DNA from: Phycisphaerales bacterium
GTDB lineage: Bacteria > Planctomycetota > Phycisphaerae > Tepidisphaerales > Tepidisphaeraceae
Length of the DNA: 6,838 nucleotides
Assembly (NCBI GenBank): GCA_028288905.1
Contig: JAQGHJ010000686.1
Location: 1 to 6,838 of the forward strand
Direction of reading: 5' to 3'
Shown here: positions 1 to 6,838 of the stretch, in pieces
Layout of the letters: every line of letters begins with the position of its first letter
How positions within the stretch are numbered: the stretch's first letter is position 1
Translations under genes and position numbers: made by a program
Notes under the pieces: generated by a model
Seen by the model: only the letters and a program-made list of their open reading frames with translations
Told to the model about the DNA's origin: nothing
The model's database searches: none

Positions 1-385
1 CCTTCGCGGCGATCGTCCGGGCGGCCGTCGCGGCGTAGATGCTCCGCTTCCAGTACCCGAGGTGCTGGAACCCGTTCGGCTTCGCCGTCGCCTTGGCCAG
101 GTTCGTCACGAGCGAGAACCCGAGCACCAGGGTCTTGACCGCCTGGAGCCCGAGGATCACCAGGGCGTGGCTGATCGTGCCGACGGGCTGGCTCCGGGCG
201 TAGAAGCTGGAGTTGACCGTCCGGAGGATCTTGCCCGCCAGGGCCGGGTCCTTGGAGATCGTCCGGGCGATCTCGGCGATGTCCGCGTCCGGCCGCTGGG
301 CCAGGTCGAGCACCTGGATCGCGATCGCCGGCATCGACGGCAGATTCGGGCACCGCTTGATGCGTTCGACGAGCGGTTCACTCAT
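1..385 (-). CDS. HDOD domain protein, N-terminal part (3' end outside window)
   Basis: Reading the minus strand from the ATG at 385-383 gives 128 uninterrupted codons to the window edge, so the gene is cut at its C-terminal side. The protein begins MSEPLVERIK. It shows the hallmarks of the HDOD fold: an LPSMPAIAIQVLDL segment (residues 15-28), ISKDPALAGKILRTVNSSFY (43-62), an AL-x-x-LGLQAVKTLVLGFS segment (74-91), and YWKRSIYAATAARTIA (111-126). HDOD is an HD-related all-helical domain, usually without the catalytic His-Asp pair. It occurs in bacterial signalling proteins, alone or fused to response-regulator, GGDEF or EAL domains. Any partner domain would lie outside the window, so the exact role cannot be given. 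The gene is divergent from the act operon, with about 650 bases between the two starts, and nothing suggests it belongs to ACIII. No clear Shine-Dalgarno precedes the ATG. An in-frame GTG three codons upstream (394-392) is an alternative start. The family call is confident; the function is not. Confidence 0.88.
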   Translation of the reverse strand, partial: MSEPLVERIKRCPNLPSMPAIAIQVLDLAQRPDADIAEIARTISKDPALAGKILRTVNSSFYARSQPVGTISHALVILGLQAVKTLVLGFSLVTNLAKATAKPNGFQHLGYWKRSIYAATAARTIAAK

Positions 386-527
386 GGCGGGCACGCGGCG
401 GGCGGCTGGGTCGGCGGAGCCTCGTCGTTCGAGGGGGCTCGGGCCCGCCTCAGCACCCGGTATCGGCCGGATCGGGCCGGCACTTTTTCACCTAGCTCCT
501 AGCCGCCCCGCCGCACCGGGGGAGGGC

Positions 528-542
528 TATCGGTTTATCGGT
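528..542. repeat. Short tandem direct repeat TATCGGT-T-TATCGGT
   Basis: Two perfect copies of TATCGGT lie at 528-534 and 536-542, an 8-base period, in the divergent intergenic region about 150 bases upstream of the HDOD start. A tandem heptamer could be a binding site for a regulator, but it is short and could be chance. I could not align a good -35/-10 pair with it on the minus strand. Confidence 0.3.
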
Positions 543-680
543 ATGCGCAAATCCCGTGAACCCCGGCGGCAGACCTTGGACGCGGCTACCGTTGCGGGTA
601 ACGTGCCCGCCGCCCGCAGCCGAGCCGGCCGCGGGACGACCCCAACCGACCGCGCCGCGGCGTCGCCGATGAACCCGAAC

Positions 681-709
681 TTGACCCCATAACGGCCGCG
701 CAGTACAAC
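681..709 (+). promoter_or_regulatory. Candidate sigma70-type promoter for the act operon
   Basis: A -35-like TTGACC (681-686) is followed after exactly 17 bases by a -10-like TACAAC (704-709). These match the sigma70 consensus at 5/6 and 4/6 positions with ideal spacing, in the least GC-rich part of the intergenic region. It points toward actA. Transcription would start near 716, leaving a leader of roughly 320 nt before the actA ATG. This is inference from sequence only. Housekeeping promoters in high-GC bacteria often diverge from this consensus, and another promoter nearer actA cannot be excluded. Confidence 0.4.
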
Positions 710-717
710 CCGTTCTC

Positions 718-745
718 CGACTTTGTACCTTTTTTCACAAAGTCG
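718..745. repeat. Perfect 9-bp inverted repeat downstream of the candidate promoter
   Basis: CGACTTTGT (718-726) and ACAAAGTCG (737-745) are perfect reverse complements separated by a 10-base spacer containing six T residues (730-735). The repeat begins within a few bases of the predicted transcription start, so it could be an operator for a dimeric regulator or a hairpin at the 5' end of the act mRNA. The T-run is in the loop, not after the stem, so it does not look like an intrinsic terminator. The regulator, if any, cannot be named. Confidence 0.5.
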
Positions 746-1034
746 CCGGTAGCGCGGTTCGGGAAAGCCGGCCGGGCGTGAATCGGTCGGTGGCCGGGGC
801 GAGGCCGGGAGGGCTGGCGGACGACGCCGGGCCGGCTCGGTCGTAAGGGCGGCGACGCGGCGGGTGGACGAACGGCGGCCCGCCGGTCCAACGCGGCGGC
901 CGGCAGAAGCACTTCCCGGCGAGCCGCCGCTGCCGCGGCCTGCCGCGGACCCGACAATCTCGACCCCGCGTGCGGCCCGCCGGCCGCGGCGGCGGTTCGG
1001 AACGAAAGGCCGGCACCCCGCCGGACGAACAGGG

Positions 1035-1712
1035 ATGGCCCAGCTCTTCCACCGTAGCGCGAACACGATCGCGAAGGTCAGCATCGTCGGCGGCGTCGTC
1101 CTGCTGGCGGCCCTCGGCGGGATCGCCCACACGGTCGACCAGTCGCCGTACACGACGAACCAGAGCGTGATCCGCGAGCAGCCGGTCCCGTTCAGCCACG
1201 AGCACCACGTCAAGGGGCTCGGCATCGACTGCCGGTACTGCCACACGTCGGTCGAACAGTCGCACTTCGCGAACATCCCGGCGACCAAGACCTGCATGAC
1301 CTGCCACTCGCAGGTGTGGACGAACGCCGAGGTGCTCCGCCCGGTCCGCGAGAGCTGGGCGACGAACACCCCGATCAGTTGGACCCGGGTCCACGACCTG
1401 GCCGACTTCGTCTACTTCAACCACGGGATCCACGTCGCCAAGGGCGTCGGGTGCTCGACTTGCCACGGGCCGGTCGACCACATGCCGCTCATGTGGCAGC
1501 ACGCGACGCTGACGATGAGCTGGTGCCTCGAGTGCCACAGGGCCCCGGAGAAGTTCATCCGCCCGCGGGAGCAGGTGTTCAACCACGAGTACCGGGTCGA
1601 CCGCGACTCGGGCCGGCCGGAGAAAACGCAGGCGGAACTCGGCCCGAAACTGGTCGAGGAGTACCGGATCCGCAAGGAACAATTGACGAACTGCGGCATC
1701 TGTCACCGCTGA
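1035..1712 (+). CDS. actA: ActA, pentaheme cytochrome c subunit of Alternative Complex III
   Basis: This 225-residue membrane-anchored cytochrome passes electrons from the ActB iron-sulfur clusters to the acceptor of ACIII, on the periplasmic side. Five CXXCH heme-binding motifs are visible, starting at C66, C87, C140, C164 and C220. An uncleaved N-terminal hydrophobic helix (about residues 14-33) follows a short basic start, consistent with a signal anchor. Two similar modules, F-[S/N]-H-x2-H-V-x-K-G followed by CXXCH (53-70 and 128-144), resemble cytochrome c7/c3-type repeats and supply histidines that may be axial ligands. The segments VHDLADFVYFNHGIHV (119-134) and SWCLECHRAPEKFIRP (162-177) are typical of ActA. 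I chose the ATG at 1035 because it places the membrane anchor at the N-terminus. The frame is open upstream to a GTG at 864, but that extension is low-complexity Arg/Pro-rich sequence. There is no good Shine-Dalgarno. actB follows after 106 bases. Confidence 0.95.
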   Translation: MAQLFHRSANTIAKVSIVGGVVLLAALGGIAHTVDQSPYTTNQSVIREQPVPFSHEHHVKGLGIDCRYCHTSVEQSHFANIPATKTCMTCHSQVWTNAEVLRPVRESWATNTPISWTRVHDLADFVYFNHGIHVAKGVGCSTCHGPVDHMPLMWQHATLTMSWCLECHRAPEKFIRPREQVFNHEYRVDRDSGRPEKTQAELGPKLVEEYRIRKEQLTNCGICHR

Positions 1713-1743
1713 CGACGCGGCGCCCGAACGACCCCAGAGGTGA

Positions 1744-1764
1744 CCCGGCGGGACACGCGCCGGG
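1744..1764. repeat. GC hairpin in the actA-actB gap
   Basis: CCCGGCG (1744-1750) and CGCCGGG (1758-1764) form a perfect 7-bp stem with a 7-base loop, in the 106-base gap between actA and actB. No T-tract follows, so it is not a classical intrinsic terminator. In the mRNA it could protect an end after processing or tune the ratio of the two subunits. GC-rich DNA produces such stems by chance fairly often. Confidence 0.45.
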
Positions 1765-1818
1765 ACGAGACGCACCGGCGAGGCCCGCCCCCCAAGGGCC
1801 CAGCAACACGAGCGATCC

Positions 1819-4800
1819 ATGAGCGACCGCGGCAGCAGCAACATCACCGAGACCGACCTGCCCGAGCAGGCCGTCGCGAGCCCGAAGTACGTCGACCTGA
1901 CCGCGTTCGGCGGCCTGAAGAAGAAGGTCGAGGTCCGCGCCCCGGACGGCCGGCGGGCTTACCGCAGCCTGGACGAACTGTGCGAGACGACCGAGTTCCG
2001 GCAGATGATGGACCGGGAGTTCCCGCAGGCCGCCGGCGAGTGGGACGACGGGGTCAGTCGCCGGAACTTTATGAAGCTGATGGGCGCGTCGCTCGCCCTC
2101 GCCGGGCTGACCAGCGCCGGCTGCGGCAAGCCCGAAGAGCGGATCGTCCCCTACGTGCAGCAGCCGGAAATCTTGGTCCCCGGCAAGCCGTTGTTTTACG
2201 CCTCGGCCATGCCTTGGGCCGGGTACGGCAAGGGCGTGCTCGTCGAGCAGCACGAGGGCCGGCCGACGAAGATCGAGGGGAACAAGGACCACCCGTCCAG
2301 CCGCGGGGCGGCCGACGTCTGGTGCCAGGCGTCGATCCTGACGATGTACGACCCGGACCGGTCCCAGGTCCTCACCCGCTTCGGCAACGTGTCGAGCTGG
2401 GGCGCGTTCGAGCTGGCCCTGTCCGACGCCCTGACGTTCCAGGACTGGAACGGCGCAAAGGTCGCCCGCCGCACCGCTCCCGCCAACGTTCGCATCCTGA
2501 CCGAGACGGTCACCTCCCCGACGATCAAGGCCCAGATCGACGGGCTGAAGAAGACGTTCCCCAGCCTTGTCTGGCACAAGTTCGACGCCGTCGGCCGGGA
2601 CAACACCCGGGCCGGGGCAAAGGCGGCGTTCGGCGAGGACGTCGAGGCGGTCTACGACTTCAGCAAGGCCGAGGTCGTCGTCGCGCTCGACTCGAACTTC
2701 TTCGTCGACGACCCCGGGTCGATGCGGTACTCGAACGACTACCTGAAGCTCCGCCGGGTGCGGGCGACGATGCCGGCCGACCCGGACGTCGCGACCACCC
2801 ACGCCGAGATCCCGGGGACGCCGGCGGGCGAGGCCAAGTCGCGGGGCACGGCCAGCGGGCCGCGGCTCGCGCCGGGCAACCGGCTGTTCGCGGTCGAGAG
2901 CACCCCGACGCTCGTCGGGTCGATGGCCGACCACAAGCTGCGGGTGAAGCCGGACCAGGTCCAGGCGTTCGCCGCCGCCCTGCAGAAGGCCGTCGCGGCC
3001 GGGTCGGCCGAGGGCGCGACGTTCGCCGGTGCAGAGAAGTGGTTCGCCGGTCTCGTCGGCGAGCTGCTCGCCAAGAAGGGCAAGAGCCTCGTGGTCGCCG
3101 GCGAGTACGCCGCCCCCGAGGTTCACGTGCTGGCCCACGCCATCAACTCAGCGCTCGGCAACGTCGCCGCCGCCGGCGAGGAGAAGCCGGTCAAGCTGAT
3201 CCCGGCCGTCGATGCTAACCCCGTCGATTCGGTTCAGTCGCTGACCGAGCTGACGGCCGCCGTCACCGCCGGTCAGGTGGACGTGCTGTTCATCCTTGGC
3301 GTCAACCCGGTCTACACCGCGCCGGCCGACCTGAAGTTCACCGACCTGCTGACGAACAGCTACGTCGGAGGCAAGGGCAAGCTGTTCATCGCCCACCTCG
3401 GGCTGTACGAGGACGAGACGGCCCGGATGGCCGAATGGCACGTGCCCGAGGCGTTCTTCCTCGAGGCCTGGGGCGACGTCCGGGCCCACGACGGCACCGC
3501 CTCGATCATCCAGCCGCTGATCGCCCCGCTCTACCCGGCCAGCAGGTCGGCGGTCGAGATGCTCGCCGCCCTGTCAGACCGGGCGACGGTCGCGACGAAC
3601 CACCCGATCACCACGCAGCCCGCGACCGCCCCGGCCGCGCCGTCGGGGCCGGCCACGCTGCCGGGCAACGTCCCCGCGCCGACCGGGTCGGGCGGGTACG
3701 AGGTCGTCCGCAACACGTGGCGGCAGCTGTCCGGCAAGACCGGCGGCGACTTCGAGACGTTCTGGACGATGTCGCTGCACAACGGCGTCGTCGAGAACAC
3801 CGCCGCCGCCGCCAAGGCCGTTACCGTCAAGCCCGACGCCGTCGCCAAGGCCGCACAGCCGGTGGCCGCCGCGGGCGGGATGACCCTGATGTTCCGGCCC
3901 GACCCGACGCTGTGGGACGGGGCGTGGGCCAACAACGGCTGGCTCCAGGAACTGCCGAAGCCGCTGACGAAGCTGACCTGGGACAACGCCCTGCTCATCA
4001 GCGTTAAGGCCGCCAAGGCACTCGGCCTGACGGACGTCGAGACGGGCAACGTGTTCAAGGAGAAGTTCACAACCGCCCTCGAGAAGACGGTTGATGTCTC
4101 GGCCGGGACGTTGTCGCTCAAGGGCGTGCCGGTGTGGGTGATGCCCGGGCACCCGGACGGGTGCGCGACGCTGTACCTCGGCGGCGGCCGCAAGTGGGCC
4201 GGTCGGGTCGGGTCGCCGGTGGACGCGCAGGTCGGGTTCGACGCGTACACGCTGCGGGCGTCCGCGTCCCGGTGGTTCGCCGCCGCGACCGTCACGCCGG
4301 CCGGCGGGACCTACAAGCTGGCCGTCACGCAGAACCACCAGGTCATCAACCACGAGCTGAACCACAAGCGCGAGTTGGTGATCGCCGGGTCGAGCATCGC
4401 CGAGGTGGCCGACGAGTACGAGCACGAACTGGCCGAGCGCGAGGGCGGCAAGGCCGAAGAGCACAAAGACCACGCCGGGCACGAGGCCAAGGCCGAGTAC
4501 AAGTACGACTACGACAAGAACCTTCGCACCGCCCGGTCGGTCGGACTGCCGATCCTCCCGCAGGACGCCAGCGCGTCGTCGGTGTCGCTGTTCCCGGAGA
4601 ACCCGGACAACCGCATCACCCCCGAGAACCCCGGCGGCCAGGACCCGCGGTACGCCGCCTGGGGCATGGTCATCGACCAGACGGCGTGCATGGGCTGCAA
4701 CGCCTGCGTCGTCGCCTGCCAAGCCGAGAACAACATCCCCGTCGTCGGCAAGGCGATGGTGATGATGGAACGGGAGATGCACTGGCTCCGGATCGACACC

Positions 4801-5529
4801 TACTACATCGGTAAGGGCGTCGCCGGCGACGAGCACGGGCACACCGACACCGTCGACGTGTCGGACCCGGACGCGACGTACTTCCAACCGCTGCCGTGCA
4901 TGCAGTGCGAGAAGGCCCCCTGCGAGGTCGTGTGCCCCGTCGCCGCGACCGTGCACAGCAAGGAGGGGCTGAACGACATGGTGTACAACCGGTGCGTCGG
5001 CACCCGGTACTGCTCGAACAACTGCCCCTACAAGGTGCGGCGGTTCAACTTCCTGAAGTACAACGACGACACGACGCCGGTCCTGAAGTTGCTGCGGAAC
5101 CCCGAGGTGACGGTCCGCAGCCGCGGCGTGATGGAGAAGTGCACGTACTGCGTGCAGCGGATCAGCCGCGGCCGGATCGAGGCGAAGAAGGCCGAGGTCG
5201 CGATCGTGGCCAACGGCGGGTCGGCCGCCGACGCCGACAAGGCCTGGAAGGGCGTGCTCGGGTCGATCCAGACCGCCTGTGCCCAGGCCTGCCCGACGCA
5301 GGCGATCGTGTTCGGGAACATGGCCGACGTGCAGTCACCGGTCGCCCAGCTGAAGCAGGAGCCGGTCGGGTTCCACTACGGGCTGCTGGCCGAGCTGAAC
5401 ACCCGGCCGCGGACGTCCTACCTGGCCCGGATCAACAACCCGTTGCCCGGGACCGGCGAGTCTCACGAGACCAACACCGGCACCGGCGGCGTGAACAAGG
5501 AAGCCCCCGGCCCCCGCGGCGAGCACTGA
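1819..5529 (+). CDS. actB: ActB, fused molybdopterin-oxidoreductase-like and Fe-S subunit of ACIII
   Basis: This 1236-residue subunit carries electrons from ActC to ActA. Residues 1-80 form a pre-Tat extension containing RSLDELCETTEFRQMMDREFP (about 49-69). A Tat motif follows (SRRNFMK, R81-R82), then a hydrophobic stretch and a lipobox ending at C102, implying Tat export and lipid anchoring. The B1 part (about 103-870) resembles molybdopterin oxidoreductases (EGNKDHP; QASILTMYDPDRS) but has no N-terminal Cys cluster motif. Known ActB proteins bind no molybdenum. A His/acid-rich linker (about 875-901) leads to B2, a ferredoxin-like part with four Cys groups: C957/960/963/967; C1027/1030/1035/1039; C1059/1065/1069; and C1108/1111/1154/1158. 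The third group has T1062 in place of a Cys, matching the [3Fe-4S] site expected for the family; the ligands of different groups interleave in the folded protein. Low-complexity insertions lie at about 316-353 and 590-626. The protein appears longer than well-studied homologues (roughly 1000-1100 residues, from memory). No convincing Shine-Dalgarno precedes the ATG. Confidence 0.95.
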   Translation: MSDRGSSNITETDLPEQAVASPKYVDLTAFGGLKKKVEVRAPDGRRAYRSLDELCETTEFRQMMDREFPQAAGEWDDGVSRRNFMKLMGASLALAGLTSAGCGKPEERIVPYVQQPEILVPGKPLFYASAMPWAGYGKGVLVEQHEGRPTKIEGNKDHPSSRGAADVWCQASILTMYDPDRSQVLTRFGNVSSWGAFELALSDALTFQDWNGAKVARRTAPANVRILTETVTSPTIKAQIDGLKKTFPSLVWHKFDAVGRDNTRAGAKAAFGEDVEAVYDFSKAEVVVALDSNFFVDDPGSMRYSNDYLKLRRVRATMPADPDVATTHAEIPGTPAGEAKSRGTASGPRLAPGNRLFAVESTPTLVGSMADHKLRVKPDQVQAFAAALQKAVAAGSAEGATFAGAEKWFAGLVGELLAKKGKSLVVAGEYAAPEVHVLAHAINSALGNVAAAGEEKPVKLIPAVDANPVDSVQSLTELTAAVTAGQVDVLFILGVNPVYTAPADLKFTDLLTNSYVGGKGKLFIAHLGLYEDETARMAEWHVPEAFFLEAWGDVRAHDGTASIIQPLIAPLYPASRSAVEMLAALSDRATVATNHPITTQPATAPAAPSGPATLPGNVPAPTGSGGYEVVRNTWRQLSGKTGGDFETFWTMSLHNGVVENTAAAAKAVTVKPDAVAKAAQPVAAAGGMTLMFRPDPTLWDGAWANNGWLQELPKPLTKLTWDNALLISVKAAKALGLTDVETGNVFKEKFTTALEKTVDVSAGTLSLKGVPVWVMPGHPDGCATLYLGGGRKWAGRVGSPVDAQVGFDAYTLRASASRWFAAATVTPAGGTYKLAVTQNHQVINHELNHKRELVIAGSSIAEVADEYEHELAEREGGKAEEHKDHAGHEAKAEYKYDYDKNLRTARSVGLPILPQDASASSVSLFPENPDNRITPENPGGQDPRYAAWGMVIDQTACMGCNACVVACQAENNIPVVGKAMVMMEREMHWLRIDTYYIGKGVAGDEHGHTDTVDVSDPDATYFQPLPCMQCEKAPCEVVCPVAATVHSKEGLNDMVYNRCVGTRYCSNNCPYKVRRFNFLKYNDDTTPVLKLLRNPEVTVRSRGVMEKCTYCVQRISRGRIEAKKAEVAIVANGGSAADADKAWKGVLGSIQTACAQACPTQAIVFGNMADVQSPVAQLKQEPVGFHYGLLAELNTRPRTSYLARINNPLPGTGESHETNTGTGGVNKEAPGPRGEH

Positions 5530-5598
5530 CGGCAGACCGCACGCACCGCCGGAGACCGCAGCCGGCCGACCGACGCGAACGTAACCCCGCCCGCCCGA

Positions 5599-5622
5599 GC
5601 CGCCCGGCCCGGACCGGGCGGC
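5599..5622. repeat. GC hairpin in the actB-actC gap
   Basis: GCCGCCCGG (5599-5607) and CCGGGCGGC (5614-5622) form a perfect 9-bp stem with a 6-base loop. It ends two bases before the actC Shine-Dalgarno and 13 bases before the ATG. There is no T-tract, so it is unlikely to be a terminator. At this position it could affect ribosome access to actC or mark an mRNA processing point. This is inferred from sequence alone. Confidence 0.5.
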
Positions 5623-5625
5623 ACG

Positions 5626-5630
5626 AGAGG
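5626..5630 (+). promoter_or_regulatory. Ribosome binding site of actC
   Basis: AGAGG (5626-5630) lies five bases before the ATG at 5636 and can pair with the 16S anti-Shine-Dalgarno. It fixes the actC start. It is the only convincing site of this kind in the window; actA and actB have none. Confidence 0.65.
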
Positions 5631-5635
5631 TATCG

Positions 5636-6838
<1,203 letters not shown>

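Larger units (their letters stand above)
386..1034. other. Divergent intergenic region between HDOD gene and actA
   Basis: This stretch of about 650 bases separates two divergent genes. Open frames cross it on both strands, but their translations are Arg/Pro/Ala-rich, low in complexity and match no family I recognise, as expected for stop-poor GC-rich DNA. A locally AT-richer patch at about 681-745 stands out and holds the best promoter-like sequence and an inverted repeat. The part from about 746 to 1034 is very GC-rich, with many CCGG/GGCC-type runs, and would form a structured leader of about 300 nt if transcription starts near 716. I see no tRNA, known riboswitch or mobile element here. 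Confidence 0.6.

Noticed and set aside
492..502. CTAG-CTC-CTAG mini-palindrome upstream of the HDOD gene
   Set aside because: The arms are only 4 bp and are self-palindromic; there is no promoter context to support a function.
864..1034. GTG-started 57-residue N-terminal extension of ActA
   Set aside because: The added residues are Arg/Pro/Ala-rich without similarity to any leader I know, and they would bury the signal-anchor helix. The ATG at 1035 gives a normal membrane-anchored ActA.
1744..1764. Intrinsic terminator between actA and actB
   Set aside because: The stem is not followed by a T-run, and the genes clearly form one functional unit.
735..1847. 370-codon open frame on the minus strand opposite actA
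   Set aside because: It lies antisense to a clear pentaheme cytochrome, and its translation is Arg/Val/Asp/Leu-rich with no recognisable domain. This is typical of the antisense frame of GC-rich genes.
1579..3138. 519-codon open frame on the minus strand opposite actB
   Set aside because: Low-complexity translation antisense to the conserved ActB; stop codons are rare in this frame because of third-position G/C bias.
1740..3218. 492-codon plus-strand frame overlapping the start of actB
   Set aside because: The translation is mostly Arg, Gly, Pro and Ala with no domain, and it is out of frame with the well-supported ActB.
3574..4956. 460-codon open frame on the minus strand opposite the end of actB
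   Set aside because: The translation is Val/Leu/Arg/Gly-rich and unrecognisable, antisense to the Fe-S half of ActB.
1819..5529. ActB as a true molybdenum enzyme such as formate dehydrogenase or polysulfide reductase
   Set aside because: The N-terminal Fe-S Cys motif is missing from B1, the MoCo-like and four-cluster parts are fused in one chain, and the flanking genes are ActA and ActC. Together these point to ACIII.

Overview
The window is high-GC bacterial DNA. It carries the start of an operon for Alternative Complex III (ACIII), the quinol:electron-acceptor oxidoreductase that some bacteria use in place of cytochrome bc1. Reading rightwards there are three co-directional genes: actA (pentaheme cytochrome c), actB (a fused molybdopterin-oxidoreductase-like and iron-sulfur protein) and actC (an NrfD/PsrC-type quinol-binding membrane protein, cut by the right edge). 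On the left, pointing away from the operon, is the 5' part of an HDOD-domain gene, cut by the left edge.

The organism is most likely a planctomycete, perhaps of the Gemmata group. This is an inference from four things: the strong G/C bias at third codon positions, the general lack of good Shine-Dalgarno sites, the extended pre-Tat leader on ActB, and the long low-complexity insertions in ActB. No rRNA or other taxonomic marker is present, so the assignment is tentative.

Layout: 1-385, HDOD gene (minus strand, partial). 386-1034, divergent intergenic region with a plausible sigma70-type promoter facing the operon and, just downstream, a 9-bp perfect inverted repeat in a locally AT-richer patch. 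1035-1712, actA. 1713-1818, a gap with a perfect GC hairpin. 1819-5529, actB. 5530-5635, a second gap, also with a perfect GC hairpin, followed by the only convincing ribosome binding site. 5636-6838, actC (first 401 codons).

How the genes work together, from knowledge of the family: ActC binds and oxidises menaquinol or ubiquinol in the membrane. Electrons pass to the iron-sulfur clusters in the C-terminal half of ActB and then to the c-type hemes of ActA. From there they go to a soluble or membrane-bound cytochrome or directly to a terminal oxidase. The remaining subunits (ActD, ActE, ActF) and often a cytochrome oxidase cluster would be expected to the right of the window.

I found no new system. 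The unusual points are elaborations of a known complex: an ActB larger than usual with two low-complexity insertions and a His/acidic inter-domain linker, a hairpin in each intercistronic gap, and the palindrome-bearing promoter region.
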